Origin: Aselliscus stoliczkanus
Taxonomy: Eukaryota; Chordata; Mammalia; Chiroptera; Hipposideridae
NCBI GenBank assembly: GCA_033961575.1
Contig: CM066737.1
Location: 104,498,709 to 104,562,708, forward strand
Direction: 5' to 3'
DNA: 64,000 bases
In this document: in pieces, positions 11,191-20,900 of the stretch
Numbering within the stretch: position 1 is the first letter of the stretch
Layout: each line of letters begins with the position of its first letter
The notes under the pieces: generated by a model
Told to the model about the DNA's origin: nothing
Seen by the model: the letters and a program-made list of their open reading frames with translations, nothing else
The model's database searches: none
Made by a program: the position numbers and the translations under genes

Positions 11191-12640
11191 ACCAGGCACG
11201 GTTGCATTTGCATTTATTTCTGAGGGTTTTCCTATTGCTGTCGCAGGTTCAATGAAAATAAGCAGTGGCAATAAGTCTTTCAACTGATCGCTTTATTTCA
11301 AGATCTGCACAAAAACAAGTTAACCTGACAAAACTACTAGCAGCCAATCCACTGACATGTAGTATAAAGCACATCCGAATGTGCCTAAGTTTTATTAGGG
11401 TTTTAAGAGTTAAACATGTTTTAAATGAAATGTAAAGCAAATGTTCGCAGAACTCTGAAGTATCTCCCCAGAAGCCTGGTGTTCAATGGAGCGTGTGGGA
11501 AAGTGGTTTTTCAACAACCTGGTGAGTGCCTGTTGTGTGCCAGATGCTGAGAATGCCAGCCACACCCAGTCTCGTGCCGCTGGTAGTTAGGGGAGGTGGC
11601 AACCCACACACAAACCCACGTGCGTTACAACCGCGGCAAGTCCTACAAATGAGAGGTACATGGTATAGAACACAACTATTCGCACTCAACCAAAAACCAA
11701 AGAACAATTTCAACAGTGCAGGGCATGCTGCCCAGCATGTCTCTTGGTGGATGAGAGGCGCGATGGATAAACCTGAGGCTCCTTCGGTCAGACCCAGCAG
11801 GTCAGAGGTATCTCACAGGCTGTGTGTGAGTCCAGCTTTCGGGGGACTTCAACTTCATACAGCATGATTCTGTAATACAGCCAGCTACTTGCCCTGCACC
11901 TCAGTGAAAGAAAAAGTGGTAACTTTCAAGCCCAGAGGAAAACCGGGCTGTGTTCACAGTATTAGTGAGAGACTATCCACCAGCTTCCCGTGTGGGCTGT
12001 TCCAAAGCAATGGGTCAATGATCGTTTTAGCCACATGCTGTCCTTTGAGCACAGCCTCACCAAGGTCTGATTCCACTACAAATGGGTTTGACCCAGGGCG
12101 AGTGGGGCTGACCACAGGCTAAGGTCAGCAGGAGAAAACAGTGAGAAGAGGGGAGGGAAGTGGGTCCAGCCCAAGCCAAGGCAGCCTGGAACAGACTGGG
12201 GGAGCCCAAGGTAGGCCCCAGCACTTGGAGCCTGGAGAGAGACGAGGGTTCTATGCAGATGGGACTGGACGGAGAGGCCTGCGCCAGGCACGGCCTTAGA
12301 AGCCAAGGAAGGATTTCTGGAAATGACCTAAATGCCTAAGTCGGGTTGTATTGTGCATACCTTGAGGAGACACGGAGACATGGCACTGTAGAAATATATC
12401 CAAACAGTATGTACACTGTGATCACACCATGTAGAAGCTTACAGGTTTATATAAAAGTCTGCAAGAAAACCTAGAATAATCAATACTGAGTTCAGTCTTC
12501 AAAGTTCTGATCTGGTTGCACAGTCATAGTTTTTTAAATACGAAAAGTATATCAAAATGAATCAAAAGCTTCATTTTCACTTAAAGTCTAGCTTGACTGA
12601 ATGCTGCAGTTAAATGAAATGGAAATAATCTTTTAAATTT

Positions 12641-12786
12641 TTTTTTTTTTTTTAGCTGAGCCATCCTGCCACCTGTTGGCATCTTAGCAGCAGCTCAGCT
12701 CAGGCTGGCATCGAATTGCTGTTGCTCAGAGCTCAGCTCGCACTCTTGAGCGAGCTCTTAACCAACTGAGCCACTCGGCCAGCCCT
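12641..12786 (-). repeat. Older tRNA-derived SINE (C type)
   Basis: A poly(T) start, a gccacctgttggcatctta body and a tRNA-like head (gctcttaaccaactgagcca) match the copies at 48284 and 18487. It is more diverged than the short SINEs, which suggests an earlier wave. Confidence 0.75.
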
Positions 12787-13226
12787 AAATATTTAAAATA
12801 ATGCTATCCACCAGACCTCAAGGATAATTGCTTCCTAAATTTTTCTATAACTAATTATATTAAAAATAACTGAATATGACACCAAAACCACAAGCAACAA
12901 AAGAAAAAAAAGTAAACTGAACTTCATTAAAAGTAAACTTTTGTGCTTCAAAAGACACTACCAAGGAAGTGAAAAGACAACAAAGAATGGCAGAAAATAT
13001 TTGCAAACCAAATATCTGATAACGGACATGTATCCTGAATGAATAAAGAACTCTTACAGCTTATCAGTAAAAAATAATAACTACCAATTTAGAAATGGGC
13101 AAAAATGGTCAACATCGTTATCAAGTAGGGAAATGCAAGTCAAAATTATAATGAGATACCACTTCACACCCATTAAGATGGCTAGAATAAGAATAAAAAA
13201 GATAGACAATAAAAAGTGTTGAAGAT

Positions 13227-13335
13227 GGGCCGGCTGAGTGGTGTGGTGGTTAAGAGCCAGCTTCGGAGGCCAGCGACCCCGGTTCGGGTCCCACATATGA
13301 GGGCCAGTGACACTGCCCTCAAAAAAAAAAAAAAA
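13227..13335 (+). repeat. Short SINE (S type) nested in L1
   Basis: It has a complete head with a gtggtgtggtggttaagagc A-box region and a poly(A) tail. The duplication aaaaagtgttgaagat flanks both sides, about 13211-13226 and 13332-13347. Confidence 0.9.
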
Positions 13336-13653
13336 GTGTTGAAGATGTTGTGGACAAACGGTGACCCTCAAACACTGATGATGGGAATGTAAATGCTACA
13401 ATGATGAAGAAAATCAGCCTGGTGATTCCTCTCAAGGTTAAACATCGAGTTACCATGTGACCCAGCAATTCCTCTCTTAGGCATACACCTATACCATATA
13501 TCCACACAAAAATGTGTACACAAATGCTCACAGCATTATTCATAATGGCTCCAAAGTGGAAACAGCCCAGATGTCCACCAACTGATGAATGGGCAATAAA
13601 ATGGGATATATCTCTACAGTGAAAGATTAATCAGCTATAAAAAGGAATGAACT

Positions 13654-14078
13654 GGGCTGGCGAAGTGGCGCATTGGTTAAGAGTTGGCTTGGGACACCAG
13701 TGGCCCCGGTTCAGATCCCACATGTGAGGGCCAGTGACACTGCCCTCGACAGCTTAGATGGTGAACAACAGCTCCACCTGGAGCTGGGCTGTGCGAGCCC
13801 CGGCGACGGTGTAGGCTGCAGCCCCTGCTGCAGTGGGCTGCCATAGGCTACAGTGAGTGGCTGGCAGCCAGCGTGAGCGGCTGGCAGCCGGTGTGAGTTG
13901 CCAAGAGCTGCTGTGAGCGGCCATTCAGAGGCCAGCGACTAATCTGCCTCATCCGGGAAGAGCACAATGATGATACCAACATGGGCCAGTGAAGCGACGT
14001 CCTCCGCAACTAGACTGAAGAACAAAAGGACAGCAACTTGTGTTTCCCTTCCCCTGTTCCCCAACGCTGTTCCTCGCC
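13654..14078 (+). repeat. Long SINE (L type) without a tail, nested in L1
   Basis: The head and body match the other long SINEs, but the copy stops after ccccaacgctgttcctc, before the usual AATAAA and A run. It is flanked by tgaact at 13648-13653 and 14079-14084, and the L1 sequence resumes cleanly. Confidence 0.85.
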
Positions 14079-14140
14079 TGAACTACTGATACATACATTA
14101 CAGTAACTGAAAGAAGCCAGACACAAAAGGCCACATATTA

Positions 14141-14222
14141 TTGGGCTGTCGGAAAAGTCATGTCGCATTTTTGCAACGAAAAACATAGAAAAAAATACAT
14201 CATGACTTTTCCGAGAACCGAA
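14141..14222. mobile_element. Palindromic mariner-type MITE
   Basis: The 82-base element is almost a perfect inverted repeat. The left arm gtcggaaaagtcatg is answered by catgacttttccgag, and the two arms meet at a short A-rich loop. TA dinucleotides flank it at 14139-14140 and 14223-14224, the target duplication of Tc1/mariner elements. A sibling lies at 16139. Confidence 0.88.
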
Positions 14223-14490
14223 TACATGATCCCATTTATATGAAATGCTCAGGATAGGCAAATCCATGGACAGAAAGTCGATCCGCGATTCCAGGGAATG
14301 TGAGGCAGAGAGGTAAATGGGGAGTGACTGCTAATAAGTGCTGAGTTTCTTTTTTGGAAGGGAGGGTGAAAATATTCTGACTTATATAGTGGTGATAGTT
14401 GCACGGCTTTGTGACTTTAAAGTCACTGAATTGCACACATTAGAAGGATGAATTTTACAGTGTACAAATTATATGAAGAATACAAATATA

Positions 14491-14601
14491 CAGAGGATGC
14501 CAAAAAATGTGCACACATTTTAAGAAAAAACTGTATTCAAGTTGTAATCCTCAATATATACCCATAACAAGTCACGTGTATACATATTTTGGCACCCCTA
14601 G
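14491..14601. mobile_element. Short Tc/mariner-type element (copy 1 of 3)
   Basis: Terminal inverted repeats (cagaggatgccaaaaaatgt and tacatattttggcacccctag) sit between TA dinucleotides. It is an internally deleted version of the elements at 29091 and 53600. Confidence 0.75.
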
Positions 14602-15085
14602 TATATTTATAGATACACACGGCCTAAGGTCTTTATTAGCAATAAGACCCTAAAACTTAGATTTATATAGACACACAAATAATCTCCTTGTCTCTTCAGC
14701 TGTGTCCTTTTAAATAAACCAGTCACAGGTACAATAGATACTATTTTAGGATTACAATACCATGTGCTGGCACCAATGTATATTGTATATGGCACACACT
14801 AATCTGAATGGAAAGTTGGATAAGTAGGTCACTGGCAGGAAAGAAAATAAACCACATTTTCAGCAGATACCTCTAACCAGTCAGTTGTGCATGTGTCTGT
14901 TTCCTATTTACAATGTCAGCTCCCTGGGATGGATAATATGCAACATCTAATGACATCACTCATTTGTCCTTTGTTTGTTCTGCAACATCTTGTACAAAGC
15001 TTTACAAATGGTGAGGTGTCAAATAAGTGCTAACCTGAGAACAAAGTAAATCACTTCCTCCTTTATGCTTGTTATTCTATTTTTC

Positions 15086-15539
15086 TTTTCTTTTTTTTTT
15101 TTTTAAAGATTTTTTATTGGGGAATTGGCGGAGGGGAACAGCGTTGGGGAATCGGGAAAGGGGAACAGACAAGTTGCTGTCCTTTTGTTCTTCAGTCTAA
15201 TTGCGGAGGATGTTGCTTCACTGTTGGTATCGTCATTGCGCTCTTCCCGGATGAGGCAGATTGGTCGCTGGCCTCTGGATGTCGCTCACCACGGCTATTG
15301 GCAGCTCACGCTTGGCTGCCAGCCGCTCACGCTGGCTGCGGGCCACTCACTGTAGCCTGTGGCAGCCCACTGCAGCAGGGGCTGCAGCCCACACCATCAC
15401 CGGGGCTCGCACAGCCCAGCTCCAGGTGGAGCTGTTGTTAGCTGTAGAGGGCAGTGTCACTGGCCCTCATGTGGGATCCGAACCGGGGCCGCTGGCATCC
15501 CAAAACCAGCGCTTAACCAATGCGCCACTCGGCCGGCCC
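15086..15539 (-). repeat. Long young SINE (L type)
   Basis: It is a reverse-strand copy beginning with a T run and aaagattttttattgggg, the complement of the AATAAAATCTTT end, and finishing with ggccggccc. It is full length. A weak duplication (tctattttt) flanks it. Confidence 0.88.
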
Positions 15540-16138
15540 TCTATTTTTATTTTCTATTTGTACTTTCCATACTTACAATTCTTTGTTTCTCTAATCAATC
15601 AGTTCTTCCCCCATTCTATTTTTGAAGACTATTAAAATGTGTGGGGACAAAACAATTGATTTTTACATGCAAGTCTAATGAGAAAATCACTTTAAAGTAA
15701 GTACTATTGACTGCAACAGGGAGCCAGTGAATGTTAAAAACAAAATGACAACATTTCTGTAACACACAGCCAAAGGAGAGGAGGCTGAGTTTACAAGCTG
15801 CTTTTCTCAAAATTTCAGTTTTTGAAACACATACTCTGTAACCTCTTGATTAGTTTTCACTTCTGAACACTTAAATTGCATTTATCACTCCTGTTTTAAA
15901 TTTAGGAACAGATTTCCCCCACCCCAAATGACACATTCCTTTTGCATTCACCCTGAATGTCCTAGTTAGAGGTATACCACTGATTTCATTTCATAGCTTG
16001 AAAAACTGAGGCTCAAAGAAACTAACCAAGGGAAGAGAAGCACGGATAATCTCTAATTTATTTCATTTTTCACAGGAGCTGTATTTATTTCCTTCTAGTA
16101 TCTTAATATAGGTGTATCTTCACTTGACAGCCTAATTA

Positions 16139-16219
16139 TTAGGTTGTTGGAAAAGTCATGACACATTTTTGCAATGAAAAACAGAAAAAAAATATGTCAT
16201 GACTTTTCGGACAACCCAA
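16139..16219. mobile_element. Palindromic mariner-type MITE (second copy)
   Basis: This 81-base inverted repeat shares its arms with 14141-14222 (ttggaaaagtcatgac against gtcatgacttttcgg). TA flanks it at 16137-16138 and 16220-16221. Confidence 0.88.
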
Positions 16220-16314
16220 TAATTCCAACCTTTGTTTCTAGTCTTCCTGGTTATCTTGCTGAAATGTATGAGCAAGAAGCAAGTAAAGGAAGTCATTAAA
16301 TCTGATGAGAGCTA

Positions 16315-16879
16315 TGAGTCAGACAATTAAATTCATGAACTCATCCTAGAAAAAGTGCTACATGCCACATGGCTGAGTATCACTATGGTCACCTTTGAAG
16401 TGCTCCCCTTGGGAAGCTATACCGATGCCAGTGCCAAGTCCACCCTTCTAAGCAATTTCAGAACTCTTTTTTCTGGAATGGCCATCAGAGCTGTCATTGT
16501 ATTACCCTCGATGTCCTGAATGTCATCAAGATGTCTTCCTATCAATATTTCCTTTAACTTCAGGTAAAGAAAGAAGTCATTGGGGGCCAGATCAGGTGAG
16601 TAGGGAAGGTGTTCCAATACAGTGATTTGTTTACTGGCTAAAAACTCCCTCACAGACAGTGCCGTGTGAGCTGGTGCATAGTCGTGATGCAAGAGCCATG
16701 AATTTTTGGCCAAAAGTTCAGGTCGTCTAACTTTTTCACGCAGCCTTTTCAGCACTTCCAAATAGTAAACTTGATTAGCTGTCCCATTGGTACAAATTCA
16801 TAATGAATAATTCTTCTGATATCCAAAGAGGTTAGCAATAGTGTTGCAACAAGTTCACGAACTTAATTATCAGACCTTG
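16315..16879 (-). mobile_element. Internally deleted mariner transposon
   Basis: The ends form an imperfect inverted repeat: gtcagacaattaaattcatg on the left, and gtctgataattaagttcgtg when the right end is read on the - strand. TA lies just outside both ends. At about 565 bases it is less than half a full mariner. The 5' half of the transposase is missing and the 3' half is kept. It is distinct from the palindromic MITEs nearby, whose ends differ. Confidence 0.82.
16417..16761 (-). pseudogene. Mariner transposase, C-terminal half, broken
   Basis: The open frame of 114 codons has LLHHDYAPAHTA with the second catalytic Asp and LPYSPDLAPNDFF with the third. Exactly 34 residues lie between them, the D34D spacing that defines mariner transposases. 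Just upstream the frame shifts by one base: the other frame continues the family's pattern with NGTANQVYYLEVLK. The N-terminal DNA-binding domain and first catalytic Asp are absent, so no active enzyme can be made. Confidence 0.88.
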
Positions 16880-17289
16880 TATCTCTACAGCAAAAGGTTG
16901 ATCAAGAAAAAAAAAAGCAAAATACCAGAGGATAGAGCAACTTGGAGGCACAACCTGCCTGATGAAATAAATTATCCAATGGACCACTGAGCATTACCTC
17001 ATAGAGACAGCAAGAGAAGGAAAAACTATAAAATCAAACCACACTATCACAAGCAGCTCAAGATATTTAAAGAATTCGTTTCAATAAGTATACTTTTTTG
17101 AAGGTGAGTCATCTAACTAAACTTTTAAGAAATACATACAATTTTGCTTAAAACAAGGCACCTCTGTGATTAGGTATGCTAGCTAATCATTAACAGTTGC
17201 GGACAGAGTGGGAAGGGAGAAGAGAGGAAGAAAAACAGATTTGGTTAAGGAACTGCATCTTTCCAATCCATCCTGAAAATATAGAGCAG

Positions 17290-17475
17290 CATTATCCGAC
17301 AGAACTGTTTGTGATGGAGGAAATGTTCTCTGCCTGCGCTGTCCAACTCGGTGGTCACTAACCACATGTGGCTACTGAGCACCTGAAATGTGGCTGTCCA
17401 ACTGAGCAACTGAATTTTTCATTTTAATTACATTTAAATTGCTACATGAGTACTGACTGTATTGGACAGTGTATA
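17290..17475. repeat. hAT-type MER3-like remnant
   Basis: The phrases cacatgtggctactgagcac, gctgtccaactc and attggacagtgta fit a short hAT (Charlie-group) element. The family name is from memory. Confidence 0.55.
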
Positions 17476-17901
17476 TATGGAGTCCATGACGGAGCTGTAG
17501 GGGGAAAAAGCACCTCCTAGAATCACATGTGAAATAAGGATGAGTGAAATAAGGAGGCGTGTGTGCTTGATTGAGCCTTGCTCTGCAAAGAGTAAAAAAA
17601 CTTTCATCAGATTCCTAAAGGAATCTGGACCTCAAGAAATGATCAACACATGTCTGCATCACTCGGATATTATGTGTAATCTATTTGTGTAGCTCATAAC
17701 TTTCTCAAGGCTTTCATCTTTACTTGGCATCACCATTTCCCATTCTCTCCCTCACTTGTGAGACTTTAATATTGCACTTGGACCATGAACCATGATGGTT
17801 CAGTGAACAGACTTACTCGTGGAAAACTACTAATCCTGAAAGTGAGGATAATGTTTTGTTCTTTGTTATGTTTAAGGAGATTTTTAAAAGGAACAAGCAC
17901 T

Positions 17902-18354
17902 GGGCCGGCCGAGTGGCACAGTGGTTAAGAGCTGGATTTGGGATGCCAGCGGCCCCGGTTCAGGTCCCACATATGAGGGCCAGTGACACTGCCCTCTACA
18001 GCTAACAACAACTCCACCTGGAGCTGGGCTGTGCGAGCCCCGGTGATGGTGTGGGCTGCAGCCTCTGCTGCAGTGGGCTGCCATAGGCTATAGTGAGTGG
18101 CCGGCAGCCAGCGTGAGTGGCGGGCAGCCAGCGTGAGCTGCCAATAGCCGCGGTGAGTGACCATCCAGAGGCCGGTGACCGATCTGCCTCACCCGGGAAG
18201 AGGGCAATGATGATACCAACATGGGCCAGTGAAGCAACGTCCTCCACAACTAGACTGAAGAACAAAAGGACAGCCACTTGTCTGTTCCCCTTCCCCGATT
18301 CCCCAATGCTGTTCCCCTCCCCCCAAATCCCCAATAAAATCTTTAAAAAAAAAA
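17902..18354 (+). repeat. Long young SINE (L type), 5' part of the composite unit
   Basis: It is full length from gggccggccgagtggcacag to the ccaataaaatcttt end and A run. It is closely similar to the copies at 39252 and 10401. Confidence 0.9.
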
Positions 18355-18362
18355 CGGTGCCA

Positions 18363-18480
18363 GGGCCGGCCGAGTGGAGCGATGGTTAAGAGCTGGCTTG
18401 GGAAGCCAGCGGCCCCAGTTCGGTCCCACATATGAGGGCCAGTGACACTGCCCTCAAAAAAACAAACAAACAAAAAAAAA
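18363..18480 (+). repeat. Short young SINE (S type) inserted in the composite unit
   Basis: The head is intact (one difference, gtggagcgatgg). The tail mixes A runs and aaac units. The duplication aaaaaaaaacggtgc lies at about 18346-18360 and 18472-18486. Confidence 0.88.
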
Positions 18481-18486
18481 CGGTGC

Positions 18487-18592
18487 GAGCTCTGAGCAAC
18501 AGGTTCAATTCCTGGCCCAAGCTGAGCAGCCACTGAGCTGCCAACAGGTGGCAGGCTGGCTCAGCTAAAAAACAAACAAACAAACAAATAAC
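18487..18592 (+). repeat. C-type SINE, 3' half, part of the composite unit
   Basis: It starts at gagctctgagcaac, lacks the first half of the tRNA-like head, and ends gctggctcagctaaa with aaac units. It matches 48284-48430 from the middle onward. Confidence 0.75.
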
Positions 18593-18688
18593 AAAAGGAA
18601 CAAGCATAAATAAATCTACCTGTAATAAATGGGGACAGTTTAAAGGTGCACTTCCTTGGGGGAGACAGAATTAAAATGCAAAGAAACA

Positions 18689-18789
18689 AGGACCGGCCAA
18701 GTGGCGCAGTGGTTAAGCGCTGGCCTTGGAAGCCAGCGGCCCCGGTTCGGTCCCACATATGAAGGCCAGTGACACTGCCCTAAAAAAAA

Positions 18790-18820
<31 letters not shown>
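18689..18820 (+). repeat. Short young SINE (S type) with an AAAT tail
   Basis: The head begins aggaccggccaagtggcgc and both boxes are intact. The tail is an AAAT array. The duplication aaaatgcaaagaaaca lies at 18673-18688 and 18819-18834. Confidence 0.9.
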
Positions 18821-20689
18821 AATGCAAAGAAACAGATGAAGATTACAAGATAGGAATGCAGTACCGGGTGTTTCAGGAAGAAGGCATTACAAAAGAAATA
18901 AATTTAAATGTGCATGTTAGAAAAATACATTAAAGCAGCTAACCACAAATATGATCTGCAATGATCTGCTATAACTTAAGGCAACATTGGCTCTGACTTC
19001 TCTCAAGTTAGATCAGTAACTAGGTGTCTTTAACTTGGAGCAGAGAATGGTAAGAGCTGGAGAACTTCCAAATAAACTCAGGGAAGAGTTGGTACAGAAA
19101 CATTGGCATGTTCATGATATCCGGTCATCAAAGGAGACATGAAGCTGCAACAAAGTGGCTGTTAGAGAGAAATTAAGTAAGAGGAGTGGAAATTTCCCAA
19201 GAAGATATATTTCAGGGGCAGCTGCATGTCTGGCATATAGGACTCAGCTAGATTAGGCTGCCATTCTGCAGGGAAGTTGTCACCAGGGCAAACTGAGAAG
19301 AAACATTAAGAGTGCCACAAAGTTCACTTCATCCTACTTCTCCATCAGCGATGCCCCCACCAACGTAATGAAGCTGATTTGCTTACAAAAAGCTTTCCAC
19401 GCTAAATTTCCCCTGCCCTCACTACCTGTTTCACCTCTATGTCTGATCATCCTCCACTCTGCTCCCTACTCATGGCTCCCAGCTTCATCTCCCAGCTCTA
19501 TACATGCAGAAGTCACCAGGCATCTCCTAATGTTCATCTGGTACCCTGATGGCAGTTCAAATTCAACATATCTAAAACCAAGCCAATTATTTTCCCCATT
19601 TCCATAATCTCTTTCTTCTTCTGTCTTACCCACTTCATTTACCCACACAAGAAATGTGTCCATTTCCCTCCCTACCTATTGCTATTATCATGTTTGCTCA
19701 AATAACAAATGCTATTACCAGATATCATTAGCCACCACTGTTTACTAAATATCTACTAGGTACCTGGCATAGAGTGCCTTCAAATCACCTGCAGGTTGGA
19801 CACTATCACCCATGTTTTATAGATCCATCATCTCAGGTTTAACTTCCCCTGGTCTAATTAAATAGGGCAGGTCAGACATGTGTAACCTTCATTCCCACCA
19901 AATAACAGGAAGGACTAAGACATGTATTGTACAAACCAAAAAGAACAAGAGGGAACAACCATAAACGAGAGACAGCAACCAAATTGAGAAGATGGAAAAC
20001 AAATGGTCCACTAGTGACAGACTGAAGACACTTACTGCGCAGGTCGGCCAGGGCTGAAAGCACATGGGTTTCTGAAAGGCAGGAGACCCCATGACTACCC
20101 CTCTGCACCCAGTGGCCCCTTTCTCCACCAGAAGATCTACTTCCTAAAGACGTGAGAGCAGCAGAAAGTGGGGATGAAACACTACAGACAAGAAGGGAGA
20201 GAGGAATCCAGGGCAATGTGCACAGGAACAGGCAGGGCAGCCCTTTTCAATTTCTGAGAGAACCCCAGAGCTACTGACCATTTGCAGGACACCATGCAAA
20301 CTGGCACTTGAGGAAGTTCACGGTTTCAACATTAGATCACACAACATTCCTTTCGATGACACCATGCTAATACAGGGAAGGGGCATGATGACTACTTTTA
20401 CAAAAGAAGAAGGTTGGATTCCAAGCCTGCTGCCTACGTGCGCCAACACACAGAACTCAGGCAGACATTAATCAATCACACAGAACAAACCTCCCAAAGG
20501 CTGTTAAGCAAAGAGATTCCATTGCGGCCATCCCCCACCCCCATCCCCATAGGTAAACCTACTACAAAAAAGGCACAGGCTGTGTTACAACAGTTAAAGA
20601 TAAACCTGTCCCTATTCTTCTAGCGCCTTATAGAAGTTCTAGATAAACTTATCATTGTTCTTTCCTCCCTTGTCCCATACCAAGAAATT

Positions 20690-20900
20690 CTCCATCAAAG
20701 CAAGAAAATACATATGAACCCTAGCCTGGTGGATGGAGCGGTCTCTCTTCCACTAGAGATTAGAGACCACCACTCTGCCTGTGGGTGGCCTTCTTACTCT
20801 TTGCTAAAGAAACTGACTTGCACTTTGAACTCTGTATCCGCTCACGTTTGAATTCTTTCCTACCTGAAGACAAGGATCTTCTTGACCTAGGGCTTGTGAA
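20690..20900 (+). repeat. Possible ERV1-type LTR fragment
   Basis: The run ctgtgggtggccttcttact, ctttgctaaagaaactgact, ttgcactttgaactctg resembles the R/U5 end of class I endogenous retrovirus LTRs. The 5' edge is unclear and no partner LTR is seen. Confidence 0.35.

Larger units (their letters stand above)
12870..14480 (+). repeat. L1 3' end (ORF2 tail and 3'UTR) with three nested insertions
   Basis: Phrases such as aatgagataccacttcacac, atgtgacccagcaattcc and cagatgtccaccaactgatg are the classic 3' part of L1 ORF2, followed by its 3'UTR (catttatatgaaatg, ggtgatagttgcac). Three later insertions split it: a short SINE (13227-13335), a long SINE (13654-14078) and a mariner MITE (14141-14222). 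The frame is broken and the element is dead. Confidence 0.85.
17886..18606 (+). repeat. Composite SINE unit enclosed by one target-site duplication
   Basis: The same 14 bases (aaaaggaacaagca) lie at 17886-17899 and 18593-18606. Between them are a full long SINE, the spacer cggtgc, and the 3' half of an older C-type SINE. A short SINE has since landed in the join, with its own duplication. The outer duplication shows that the long SINE and the C fragment arrived together. Confidence 0.75.

Noticed and set aside
17884..18164. Repeated small frames with HCSRGCSPHHHRG-like peptides (also at 15359, 39321, 56202)
   Set aside because: They are translations of the long SINE body and recur wherever that SINE is inserted.
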